Below, piece after piece: positions 35,238 through 46,900 of a stretch of 64,000 nucleotides of DNA. Under the pieces are notes generated by a model. The model was not told the origin of the DNA and did not search any database. It saw nothing but the letters and a program-made list of their open reading frames with translations. A program made the translations under genes and the position numbers. How positions within the stretch are numbered: position 1 is the first letter of the stretch; the number at the start of each line of letters is the position of its first letter. This DNA comes from Hansfordia pulvinata. Its lineage: Eukaryota > Ascomycota > Sordariomycetes > Xylariales. The DNA is taken from positions 992,001 through 1,056,000 of the forward strand of contig BJKQ01000002.1 of the NCBI GenBank assembly GCA_006538405.1. The letters are read 5' to 3'.

Positions 35238-36870
35238 TCACTTCTTCGTCGAGATGTAGTAGTCTCCCTCGCTTCCGGCCCAGCTGACCCAGCCTCCGTG
35301 GTAGCGGAAGTGCTCCACCTCGAGAATACTGCTTGCGACGTCGTTGACGGCCGTCTTGTTGTCGTGCACAAAGGACTTGAGCGAGATGATCTTGCACCCG
35401 GCCTTGACGTCGAGGAACATGTTGACCAGGGCGTCGTTCAGCTCCGAGGTGAAGGCCTTGTTGTTGACGAGGATGACGTCGGCTTCCTTGAGCACCTCGA
35501 GCATCTTCTTGTTCTTGCGAAAGTCGCCCCGCTCCAGATGGACCCTGCCGTGGCCCACCCCCCACATCATGCATCGCGCGCGGAACTCCTTCTCCTGCGC
35601 CTCGGCCAGGTTGCACGCGTTCTCCATCATCTCGCAGCCGTAACTGCGGCAGCCGATCTCGAGGGCCGCCTGTATCACGACGTTGCCGACGCCCGACCCG
35701 AGGTCGACAAAGACCTGGCCAGACGTCATCTTGGTCTGCTCGACCAGGATGCGCGTCACGAAGGGGTAGTTGAGCTCGCCGTACACGTTGTCGCTGCCCG
35801 TCTCGTACTGCTTGAGGCTGTCGACCTCGGGCGACACGGTGCGCTCGTACACCTGGACCAGGATGAAAGAGACGAGGTCGGAGGGCAGGTGGTGGATCTT
35901 GTCGAGATTGGCAGCGACGGCGCCCTTCTTGACCAGCTCGGATATCCTCTCGTTGTAGCTGGTGAGGGCCGTCTTGAAGGAGTCCATGTCCCGGTATTGC
36001 TCGCTGGTGGACCGCTCCATCATGCGCACGAAGCTCATGTTGCGGTCGATGAAGGGCTTGGCCTGCGTGTCGGTCAGGTAGACGTCGGCGACGTGGCGCA
36101 CCACTGAGATAATGTCCTTGATGGTGTCGATCTTATCTTTCTTCCATGCCAGTTCGTATCTGCGCGTAAAGGGTGTTCCCGTTAGTATCAGAACATGACA
36201 TGATCAAAATGGCACGGTTTCCCTAGCGATCGGTGGTGTCCGCTGTTCAGCGTGCATGCGCAGAAACTCACCTCTCAGGTTTGGTCCGCGACGGGTACTG
36301 CAGCTTGATGGCAACCTGGTCGTTCTTGAGCCCCATGATGGGGACGCAGCCGTTGGAGACGGAGACGAGGTCGGCGGCGTTGATGATGGGGGCGGCACGC
36401 GGCGGGGCGTCGTCGCAGAAGGCCTTCTTGTGCCTGATGCGGCGGTCGAGGTCGATATGGCTGGCGCGGCGCGCACGCTTGCTGCTGCTGCTGTGGCCAA
36501 AGGGGTCGTCGTCGTCGCCGTCCGAATCCGAGTCGGAGCCGAAGGCGGGCGAGTCGCGGGGCGTGCTTCTACTGCTGGCGGCAGCGGCGGCCTTGCGCTT
36601 GCGGCTGGCGGCGGCGGAGCGCTCGTCGGAGGATGAGGGGTACGGGGAGGCGCTCTTGGGCCGTGAGCGGCCGGGCGCGGCGGGTGACGGGCGTGCGGAC
36701 AGGCGGTTGTTGTGGCTGCTGCTGCTGCTGCTGCTGCTTCTGGCGGTGGCGGAGGAGGACGAGGGCGCGTTGAGGGCGGTGGGCTTGGGCTTCTGGGGGA
36801 TGACGACCTTCTCGACGCGGATGGAGGGCTTGGCGGCCTTGAGCCCGGACTTCTGGCCCAGGATGCCCAT
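35238..36870 (-). CDS. DOT1: histone H3-lysine-79 methyltransferase Dot1
   Basis: Two exons (36272-36870 and 35238-36159; 112-nt intron) encode 506 residues. The first 170 are Ser/Ala/Lys-rich and disordered, with basic KRKAAAA- and KRARR-type patches that could serve nuclear import and nucleosome binding. The catalytic DOT1 domain follows: VYGELNYPF (about 325-333), SAM motif [11 protein letters not shown] (351-361), acidic SAM-ribose residue in YGCEMMEN (about 377), and ILVNNKAF (about 429-436). Dot1 mono-, di- and trimethylates H3K79 in the nucleosome core without a SET domain, affecting silencing and the DNA-damage response. All key motifs are intact and the length suits filamentous fungi. 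Confidence 0.95.
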
Positions 36871-39019
36871 GGCGTGCGCGCGGACCGGGAGGGGCGGCAA
36901 AGCCCGGGCGTCGGAGGAAAGTGGGAGGAGGTGAGAGGATGGGACGCCGAGAGTCAGGCCCCGCGACGGAGAGGAAGGGAACGTGCGCGGCGCGCGGCGC
37001 GCAGGCTTGTGTCGGGGTCGGGGTCGGGACCGGCGGCGGCGAGCGGGGCGGATTTCGTGAAGGGAGAGTGAGCGGTAGTGCGCCGCGCGCGAAAGGGCGC
37101 GAAAAGGAACAGACGAACGCGTGGGCGCGGAGGGCACGCGGGAATGACGCAAGTGGGCGCGGCCAGGGATGCTGAGACGGCGACGGAGGCTGTCAAGGGA
37201 GCACAGTGTCTTGAGTGCGCGGCTGCAAGGACGGGGCGAGCGGGTCAGGTCAATCTGGACGTGTGAGGTTTGAGATGGTGGGAAAAAAAGGTTAGAGGGT
37301 GAGCGACGGGGAGGGCCGGCTGGAATTACAGTTTGGGTGGTGGGTTGGCTGGAGGGATCCGCCGGGAGTCGAGCAGGGAAAACGAACCTGGGAGGGACCG
37401 ACTGATGACTGGTCTGGTCCCTTTGGACGTGGCTGACCTTGAACGTGGGGGGTAAAGACGTTGCCGTTGCGTGCGCGTCACAAACGCCAGAGGAAATGGA
37501 AGCGGCCTTGGTTACGAGGCTACTGCGCCTGTAACGGAACCGACCCAGAGGAACCCGGGAGGTACCGGGATATTCACTCGAACAGAGCCTTTTAATCAAG
37601 GGCGCAATCGTGGAAGTTGCTACGGTTGCTGGATGCTGAGCTGAGGCATCCGCTGGTGGGAGGAAGCCGAGGAAGGTGGGTGGGTGAGATCTAGGTACCC
37701 AACTCTACCGAGTAGCGACCCGTAAAGTGGGTGGGTCGCCCTGCGTTGCGCGCACGCGACTTGGGGCGGCATCCATTTAACTTCCGTAACAAAAAAGTCG
37801 CCTCTTCCCACGCGACCCTGTTGGAAGTTCCTCAAGCACGCCATCCATCGGAGCCTGGAGCACAGTACCTTACACATCACGACGGCAGATACGGCTTTCG
37901 CACGCCTCACAGAACCTTCTGGAGTAGAGACGCGCCCTACGAGTACGCATCCATGAATGCATTAGGTAGGTAGGTAGGTACGTGTAAAAAGTAGGTGCAC
38001 AGGCACGATGATCATCAGCAAGAGAGGTGGGAACAAAGAAAGGCGTGCAATATATCGACCGAGTCACACAGATACAACCACCGGCCAAGCTTCTGCAGGG
38101 TCCAGCGCGCAGTCCAGCCGGTCTGGTGGGGCGCCCCGGCGGGCCGGAACCTTCGAGCGAGTCTGCGTCAATCGCACTTCGAAAGCGACGTGGGTCCTCT
38201 ATGCATAAAGAGGAACTATGCATGTTGTAGATATGCGTATGTCCGCAATCGGCACCTAGCGATGTCAATGCCACCATCCCACACACTCAACTGCATCAAG
38301 GTTCATCGCCTGCCTTGACCAACATCCTCACTCAAACTTATTCGACCTATCTTCATCCGCTTTCCATCCTCTTCTTCTACAGCTGCGTCTAACCAACTCC
38401 GTATCCAGCTGGCTTAAGCCCTCAACTCATTGACTCCCGTTTTCAGCGCCTCTGAAACACTGTCTCTTTGTTGACATCGCCATTGCGAGGCCCCCACGAC
38501 AGCCACAGCGAGCATCTGCCTGCATGCCGCATTTCACCTTCTAAATCTACTGAAAAGTCTCTAGCTTACAAGCAAAGTGTTTCTCTCACTGCAACGCCCG
38601 TCCGATCCACTCACAGGCTTGGACGCTTGTTCATCGAGGTGGCCAAGTCTGGAAGCCTCGCAGAGGAACCATGTGACTCGACCCGCCGCACACAAGAGAA
38701 CGCCACGATTCCTAGCACCGCCCACAGCTCTTTCAAGTTTCGCATCGCATTAATCGAGCCACATAGTCGTTGTTCTTGAATGACGTTAACAGCAATGTCG
38801 CCCGTCACCGGATCAAGAGTAGACTCAAGGCCCCCTCTGGCTCTTCTTTGACAACACCACCCAGCCATCGAAGCGTCATGTCCGAACACGTAGTTTCTTT
38901 CTTCGCGGGGCGCCCTCGTGGCATCTGGTCCATAATCATCAATAAAATGCAACCTCCAGGGTTTTCTTCTTTCGAACCCTCCCCTCTTTCTGACGACCTT
39001 TCTCTGACGACTGCAGCAA
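36871..39019. other. DOT1 promoter and intergenic region
   Basis: No supported gene. The open frame that extends the DOT1 frame upstream to 37599 has no conserved content and is taken as leader. A TAGG tetramer run lies near 37964-37980 and a TACGAGTA octamer at 37938. Confidence 0.6.
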
Positions 39020-41213
39020 ATGGCCAAAGTCACAATGTCCAAGCAAGCTCTGGCTGCGCTTGTCACTACACTGAGCGCCTTCGTTCAGGTTTCTTGTGCT
39101 CAGAACACGGTCGATTGCAACCCCCTGCAAGCCAGCTGCCCGCCAAAGCCGGCTTGGCCAGAGTCGACCTACTCCATTGACTTCACCAAGATAACAAGCC
39201 CCCTGAACACTGGTCCATCTCGAACTCGGAGAATGTCAAATTCGGCCCCGAGGGAGCCGAGCTCACTTTCGCGAGCCCCGACGATGCTCCTATCTTGAGC
39301 ACCGACTTCTACGTGCTTGGTGGCCGTTACGATGTGGAAATGAAAATGGCGCCTGGCCAAGGCGTCACAAGCAGTGCCGTCTTTTCGTCCGACGTACAAG
39401 ACGAAATTGATTGGGGATTCTCGCAGGGCCAAGACGGCCAAACCAACGTCTTTTCTCGAGGGAAGACGTGGAGAGGCGCGGCAGCCCACCAAAACTACGC
39501 CTCGAAGCCTATGGAGCAGTTCCATACCTACTCGATTGATTGGGATGAAAACCACATCAACTGGCTTGTCGATAACAATGTTGTTCGCAATATAGCGGCC
39601 AAGGATGCCCCAAGGGTTTTGCGTTCCCCGCGTCGCCAATGAGACTCGACCTGGGTCTGCGGGGCGGCAGCGATGTCGACCTCTCCAAGGGCCCCTATAC
39701 CGCCTTGGTGAAGAGCGTCAAAATCACCAATAAGAACCCGGCTTGCCAGTATGAGTACAAGGACAAGGTTTGCTTCCCTCGCGTGTTCAGAAGAGCTGCG
39801 AGACTGACTGGGTGCAGAACGGCGCCATTGACTCGATCAACAAACTCCAAGACGGATGTCTGACAGCGCCCTCGGGCCGAAAGAAAGAACTTCGCTCGCC
39901 CAAGCCAGAGTACAAAGCGTCGCCGCCCCCTGAAGGCAACTCGGGTGGCTACGCGACTTCTCCGTCGCAGGGGAATGGACCAAAGTCCAGTCCGAAGAAG
40001 GAGGAGGCAAATGGGTATCCTACTGCGAAGCACACGAGTCCCAAGAACGCAGCGAGTGATCAGAAGTCCGGAGGCAAAGAGTCTCCCACGGCCACCCACA
40101 TCCGGTCTCAGAGCACCACTCAGGGGCAGGGTAATAAGTACCCCACGGGTAACCAGAAGGCCACCACAAGCACTGCTCAGGGGAAGGGAAGCAAGACTTC
40201 CTCGAGCCCTCGGCCTTCAAGCAGCACCCATACCTCGGGGAACCGATACCCGACAGGTCCTGCTGCATCCCCAGCAGCCCTCGCACCACGTCGAGTCCCA
40301 AGAGCAAGGCCACATACCACGCCCAACCACTTCCAGAGACCTCGAGCCCGAAAGGCAATAAGTATCCCACCGGAACCCAACGCGACACGAGCGCTACGAC
40401 CACTGGGAAGGCGCCCAAGTCGACTTCCTCAAAATCCAACAAGTACCCCGTGGGCGGCAACAAGCCCGGTATTCCAAATGCCCCAGCGCCCTCGGGTTCG
40501 AACCAGGGATACCAAAACAGCGCTCTGCAAGAGTCTTCCAGCGAGGCGCCCGAAAGCTCTTCCGCCGCGCCCCAGGGCTATTCTGCGGCGCCCTTGAGCT
40601 CATCTGAAGCGCCCGAGAGTTCGTCAGAGGCGCCTCAAGGCTATTCTGCGGCGCCCCTGAGCTCGTTTGAAGTGCCCCAGAGCTCATCCGTGGTACCTGA
40701 GAGCTCATCCGCGGCGCCCTCGTCGTCAACAACTCCAAGTCGTGGATACTCGGCATCAAAGCTGTCTGAGACCTCCAGCAGCGCGCCCACTTCAGCCTCC
40801 TCGGAAGACAGCCCGAAGTACCAGACTTTCAACCGTGGAGTCAAGGAAGAGAAGTCAACAGCTGCTTCCTCGTACGCAGTCACCAGCATCTCGCCCTCGA
40901 GTGCTGCCCCCTCCTCTTCGGGCGGTATTCTGAGCAGTTTCAGCTCTTACATTCTGGGAAGCAGCAGTATTCCGGTCAGCTCGAGCAGCATCTCTCAAAG
41001 CTCAGCAACCGCGCCCGTCTCAATGAGCTCGTCATCCTTTGGAACTGCTCCGAAGAGTGTCAGCTCGGGCTTTGGCAGCTCTTCTGCTCCGGCGACGTCA
41101 TCGGCTGCGCCCTCTTCGAGCATTGCACCCAGCAGCCACGCAGCCTCGTCAACGGCGCCGGTGCAGACCATCCCGTCGTCGTACAGCACGAGCACCCACT
41201 TTGTCACAACCAG

Positions 41214-42100
41214 CATGTCGACTGTCTACTCGACAAATACGTACACCGTTACGTCGTGCGCCCCGACAGTCACCAACTGTCCGAAGGGCCAGCTCACGAC
41301 CGAGACCGTGTCGCTGTACACCACCGTCTGCCCCGTCACCCACCCGGTCATCGACGGCACCACGTACTCGCACACCAGCGTGGCTTCGACATCATCTTCT
41401 GTATCGGTCAAGGTCGAGTCCTCTGTTGCGGCAGCGTCAAGCAGCTATGCCGCCGTCTCATCGGCCGCGCCGACGACGGTGGTAGCTCCCAAGCCTGCGG
41501 TGCCGCAAAACTCGACGGCGCCGATGACGACGTCGACTGTCTACTCCACCAACGTCTACACAGTCACGTCTTGCGTTCCGTCCGTCACTGACTGCCCAAA
41601 GGGCCAAGTCACCACCGAGAGCGTGTCGCTGTACACGACCGTTTGTCCGGTGACGGAGACCGAGGCCTCGGCGAAGCCCACATCTCCCACTCGAGGGGCC
41701 AGCAGCACCCTCGCAGCTTCGGTTTCGTCGTCGCCGTCAGGCCCGCCCGGATCCTATCCAATCGTTTCCCAGCCAGCCAGCTCGGTTCAACCGAGCTCGC
41801 GCCCTTCTGCCGCAAGTTCACAGCCAGCCAACTCGCCGGCCAGCTCCTACACAGCCGCGAAGACAGAAGCAGCGGAGGGATCGACGACGAGCAGTGCTCA
41901 GCCCACCACTGCATCCATGCCGAACCTCCGCAAGCAGGGGCCCTCCTCTGCGCCGTCAATGACCACCTCGACTGTGTACTCCACCAGCGTCTACACCATC
42001 ACGTCGTGCGCGCCGGGGGTGACCAACTGCCCTGCCAGCATGGGCAAGGTGACCACAGGGACGGTGGCCGTCTCAACCACAGTATGCCCCGTGACTGAGG
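41214..42100 (+). repeat. three diverged adhesin-like modules in the stalk
   Basis: Three copies, roughly 41214-41340, 41530-41655 and 41965-42095, each encode STVYSTxxYTxTSCxPxVTxCP, then a KG or GK turn, a TT-T-VS-Y/STTVCPVT strand, and conserved Cys pairs. This kind of repeat is common in fungal GPI and adhesin-like wall proteins. Copies are separated by Ser/Ala/Pro linkers of variable length. Confidence 0.75.
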
Positions 42101-42817
42101 CGGTCGAGACACCTAGCGGGACTAAGTCAACCTCCGCGGCGCCCGTGTCATCCTCGCCAGCCTCGAGGCAGAGCTACGTCTCCTCGGCCCTGCCAGTGAC
42201 CGCGTCCTCGCATTCGGCCGACGTCCCGAGCTACCACATGAGCGACGCTGCGAACACGTACGGAATGGGAATGGACATGGAGATGGGCAGCTCGGCGCCG
42301 CCGTCGTCGGCTCCAGCTGCCTACCCTACGCCTGGCAGCACTTACAAGGAAATGTGAGTCAACACCTCCCCCCTTCCCCTTTTTTTCCTCGTCCCGAAAC
42401 CCGTACCAGCCCCCAATTTCTAAGGAACACTGCTGACAGTTGAAAATCATGCAGACCCAGCTCGGCCGGCAGACAACCCCCCCCTCGTTGCAGACAGCAG
42501 CGACAGCAGCGGCGGGCCAGAACTCGCCCGCGCCCAGCTACCCCTCCGCCTCCGCCGCCCCTTCCTCGGCTCCGGCATCGTCGCCGGCCCCAGCCCCGAG
42601 GCCACGACCGAGCTGACCTCCACCGTCACGCGACAGGTGACGCGGGTGCGCACGCTGACGCGCGCCGCCGATCAGATCAGCAGCGGTGGCCCCGGCGGAG
42701 GAGAGGCGCAGGCGAGCACCTGGGTCGAGACGCAGGTGGAGACGCAGACGCAGGTGATCCAGCCGACCCCGCCCTCATCCGCTGCATCTGTCGTCAGCAG
42801 CAGCAGTAGCATTGCCA

Positions 42818-42868
42818 GTGGTGGTGGTGGTGGTGGTGGTGGTGGTGGTGGTGGTGGTGGCGGTGGTG
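42818..42868 (+). repeat. (GGT)n microsatellite encoding poly-Gly
   Basis: About 16 GGT/GGC triplets in the last coding part of the Crh-like gene specify a run of about 16 glycines. The triplet unit keeps the frame when its length varies. Confidence 0.9.
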
Positions 42869-43080
42869 AGGAAGGAGAAGAGGTTTGCTCGCCCACGGCC
42901 ACCGTCACCGTCACCGCGCCGGCCCAGTCATGCGAGCCCTCCACTGTCACGGTCACCAGCACAGTGGAGCCGCCGTTCCCGACCTCCTACGGCACAGGTA
43001 CAGCGGCCGGGTTGCGCGGGACCAGGGGCGCGGGCGCGGGCGCAGGGACCTCGTCGTCGTCGTCGGGCTACCCGCGGTGA

Positions 43081-43708
43081 CCCCGCCGCCGGCCGCCGCC
43101 CGGCGATGGTTCCGGAGGGCGCCGTACCAGCGCGGCGGGCACGGGTATGGACATGGGCATGGACACGGGCATTGATGGGGTTTGGGTGTGTAGATCGAGT
43201 GCGGGGGTGGTGGTATTAGGTGCGAGGAGGGGGAAAGGGGGGATCGCGGCTGTAATATTATAGACAGTTTTGGATAATCTGTGGAGGATTGTGGCTTTAG
43301 TTGTTGTCGATTACCTGGCTCTCTTTTTGATTGGAGTCGGGTTTTGTAGTGTATTTCTGGTGGGAATGTGGCACTGAGGAGTTGCAGCTTGTAATAGACA
43401 GACATGAGTTTGAGGCCCTTGTCGCTGACTTGGAGTTTTTTCTGGAGATAGGCTCAGATGCTGTGACCGTGCGCAAGCAGGATCCAGCAGACAATCCTTC
43501 TCGATCTGGCTTCAGGACACCGTTTGTGCATTCGTCTCGTCATTTGACATCCACTTCGCGCCTCTAAGTGCGCGTCGCCCACGCGGCGCGGAGTAGAGCT
43601 GGGGTCGATCTTTCGGGCGACGGCTACAGAATTGCTGTCTTGAAACAAGTTGAGCAACCGCTTCTCCATCGCAGCATCAGCCTTTCAATGGTCGATCACA
43701 GCAGCAAC
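43081..43708. other. intergenic region
   Basis: I see no gene. A CATGGACATGGGCATGG-like patch just after the stop resembles the Met/Gly/Asp codons at the end of the long stalk frame, and may be the real tail in another frame. Confidence 0.55.
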
Positions 43709-43812
43709 GTCTTCGTGGCTCAGTTGGTTAGAGCGTTGGTCTCATACAATCGTGTGACTCAATCCTAGATTGAGATATCCAAAGGTCGTGAGTTCGAGCC
43801 TCACCGAGGACA
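43709..43812 (+). tRNA. tRNA-Met (CAT) with intron
   Basis: The acceptor stem GTCTTCG pairs with CGAGGAC (one G-U), followed by discriminator A at 43812. The D arm GCTCAGTTGGTTAGAGC, anticodon stem TTGGT/TCCAA and T arm GTGAGTTCGAGCCTCAC are all good. The anticodon CAT is at 43743-43745. A 30-nt intron (43747-43776) sits one base 3' of the anticodon, the canonical place. A TTTT terminator follows at about 43818. The sequence resembles the elongator rather than the initiator. Confidence 0.93.
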
Positions 43813-43980
43813 TTCCATTTTGCCGACTTCTCATTTTCCATGTGTCGACCGCGAATGGATACTGCCCGGCACTCTTATTCTTTTTGTTGCCCTCTTACAA
43901 GGTAGTAATGAAGTCTTAAAGTACGGAGTAATCCTGTTTTAATAAGAAATCAGGGGGCGGCCGTCTATTCTGGCGACTCA

Positions 43981-46900
43981 CTATACCGTGCATACAACAA
44001 GTACCGTATTATTTCCTCCCAGCGCCACGGGAGGGGCCACAGTACGTACTCCCAGACCAAGGGCAGTTTCCCTTCGCCGGAGAGGGAGAGGATCGTCCAT
44101 ATCCTGGAAGCTGCCCTTTTCCAAAAAGTTCATTATTTCGTCCCAAGAGCGCTGGGTCCAGTGCGGATCCTCGACAACCTTGCGCGAACGCCATGCACCC
44201 AGTAAAGCGTTGTCTGCCATCTTCACACCGCATGTGTCTTTAAGAAAGGCCAAGAGCTCTGGGTGCCTGACACCATGGTCGATAGCAACCCCAAGTAGTG
44301 TTTTCCGCGAACGCGCATTGCACGTGCCCGTCCCCAATCCACCCTCGACTGGGCAAAAGCGTCAAAAATCACGGGGTCCAGCGCCCGCAAGGCAAATGTA
44401 AATGGCGAGCAGCCCGACGCGTCTTTCACGAACGGGTCCGCTTTGCCATCGTTCAAGAGCAGTCTAATCAGCCGATGGTGCGTCTTCTCGACCGCAATTC
44501 GCAGAAGTGTTTTGCCCGTCGGGTTCTGCACATCAACGTCCTGGTCCGTCTTGATTAAGGCAACTCTGACGGCTGTGCAATACACATCATCCGTCGCAGT
44601 TGTGTCTGAAAGAGGTATCATGGATGATAAGAATGCCCGCTCACTGGGCTCTCGAGCCAGCCGTGCGAGATACTGTGCCCATGAGTCCTCTCCCTGAACA
44701 AACCAGGAAAAGATGGAGTGCTTTTCCAGTAAGTGATCCCTGACCGCAATGCAGTCGCGATCTTGAATGGCTTTGACCAAAGAGGGCGAGGTGGATTCAA
44801 GGTGTGTGCTAGCATCGACTCTGCCTGATTCTAGGAGCTCAATCACGACGTCCATGCTGGCCACGTTGATGCTTTCGAGGAAGGAAGTTTGGTCGAAGCG
44901 ATCTTTTGCGTTGACATCGATGGCAGCGGAGCTCAGGAGCAGACGTATCATGCATAGGTTTCCAGCCATGACTGCCCTGTGGAGAGGTGCTCGGCCATCA
45001 GAATCTCTTGGGTTGACATCCACGGTACCTTCTGCTAGGATGCTTGTGACATGTTCAACCTGATCGGTGTCGACTGCGAAAGCGAATAGTGTAGAGCGCT
45101 CGTTGACAGCCACAGTACCTTCTGCTCGGAAGGTTGTGACATCGCCGATCTGATCGGCGTTGTCGACAACAACGAATGATGTAGAGTGCTCGGAAACCTG
45201 CAAGTCTGTCTTGACTGTCCGGTTCTCGATAGAATCGTCAGCGTCGACACCAATCTCGGACTCGTCCAACAGTAATCGCTCCAAGGCATCATCCTCGGCG
45301 ATTACAGCCAGGTCCAAAGGGGTATAGCCACTCATATCTCTCATGTTCAGAACTTCCCCGTCGGATGAAAGCGCCAATATACACCGCACTAGACCCATGA
45401 GCCCTTTTCGACATGCGATATGTATGAGACATTCTGCTTCCTTGTCTCTTTCGAAGTAGTCTTCGACCACCTGGGTTTCTGGTCCCCCAAAAGCCCGCAA
45501 GATGATCTGCGACGAGCCATCGACTGTCTCGCTTTTCCTGACGTGGTGAGTCCAATTCCTGACAGCGTACTGGAAAAAGGGTGTTTTGTTGCGTATAAGT
45601 AGGTTCGTGGCCTGGGGTTGGAATAGTTTGAGGCAGTGTATGCAGGACAAGGCCAGATGCAAATGCGCGATGACTTCGGACTGGTGGCTGTCAAGATCAG
45701 ACAGCCGGCTGGGGTTCTCGAGTTTGGATAGTCCACGCTCGAGGAAGAAGTCCTTCACAGTTCCGTGTATGAATTGAACATAGCCTGCTCTGTTGATTTC
45801 GAGAAGGCCGCAGCTGAGATCCAGGACACGCCTTCCTATGCGCGAAACCGATATGAGATCACCAGATGCCTCATACTCTTCAAATGATGTGGGCGCCCGC
45901 TGTCCCTCAATGTCGCTGCAGCTGATGACTAGTGCCCAGGGCAAGAATGACTTCTTCAGATATCCTTGGGCAAAGCAGGCCCATTGGAACAGTCTGAATG
46001 ATCCCACTCGGTCATGGGGGACCATGTTGTTTGTGATCAAGTCACTGTAGAGGTCCTCAAGTTCTTGAGGTATCGCATAGACCTCTTCTTGGATTTTGAG
46101 AGGCGACATGCCCCAGTCCTCCAACTGAATGACGCGCTTCAGCACGAGAGATGCCCACATGAAAACCCCTTTTGCGCGTCGGACGATCATGCTTCCGATG
46201 TTATCGTACAAGTCGGGGTCAGATCGCAGCTTCGAGCGGACAAAGACTTCGATGTCGCCCTGGTTCTTCTTCTCCAAGGCGATTTTATGGCTCTGCTTGC
46301 CGTAGCGTATGAAGGGGTAGTGTCGACAGGTGAAGACGATGTGACACCGGTGTTTCTTGGGACTTAGCCGCGGCATGAGTTCCTGAAAGAATTCGACCAG
46401 CTCTCTGGCGACATCCCCACCGGGCTCGTCCACGGCATCGAAAACCATCAGAACCGGCCAGGATTTCAGGGTTGCATCAAGGCCAGAGGTGAAAAGAGCC
46501 TGCAGCTGCACCAGAGACCTCCAATCTTCACTCGACTTCCCTTTGATTTGCTTCTTCTCAAATGCCTGCAAGAGGTCGAACATTGCGTTCGGAAATTCAA
46601 GCATCTGAAATAGAACGGCGCGAAAAAGCCCTACTTGCGATCTCTCCAGTGTTTCGCCGCGTCCGTGGACAAAAAAGTTTAGAATGAGCGTCTTCTCGTC
46701 GAATGATTCCGGCATTTTCGAGAATGCATGCTTGAGCAGAGTCGACTTGCCCGCGCCTGGCTTTCCCAGGATCCAGAGCAGACTGTGCGTCTCATGACGC
46801 CATCTCTCCCATGAATTGTCGTCGAAGAGCCAGTCAAATGTTCCGGCGACCGGAGGCTTAACATCATCCCGACGAGCGTCCATGGCTTCAAATGCCAGCG

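Larger units (their letters stand above)
39020..43080 (+). pseudogene. Crh-type GH16 cell-wall protein with long Ser/Thr-rich stalk, heavily damaged
   Basis: The N-terminus has a signal peptide (TTLSAFVQVSCAQ; start at 39020 or, better, 39035) and the Crh opening NTVDCNPLQASCPP. Parts of a chitin-glucan transglycosylase domain follow: STDFYVLGGRYDVEMKMAPG, DEIDWGF, QFHTYSIDWDENHINWLVD, VDLSKGPYTALVKSVKI and NPACQYEY. Such enzymes link chitin to glucan in the wall. The frame breaks at C runs 39199-39203, 39608-39611 and 42594-42597, and near 40265-40285. In addition, the catalytic acid/base Glu of DEIDWEF reads Gly, about 14 residues are missing between GGSD and VDLSKG, and what should be an intron near 39768 is only about 23 nt. 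The stalk holds a 635-codon open stretch of Ser/Thr/Pro with three STVYST...CPVT modules. Another intron (GTGAGT, about 42356) is likely. Loss of enzyme function is the simplest reading. Confidence 0.65.

Noticed and set aside
36268..37599. Extending the DOT1 reading frame upstream of 36870
   Set aside because: The frame stays open but the added residues are Arg/Pro/Ser-rich and unconserved in kind. MGILGQKSG gives a normal-length Dot1.
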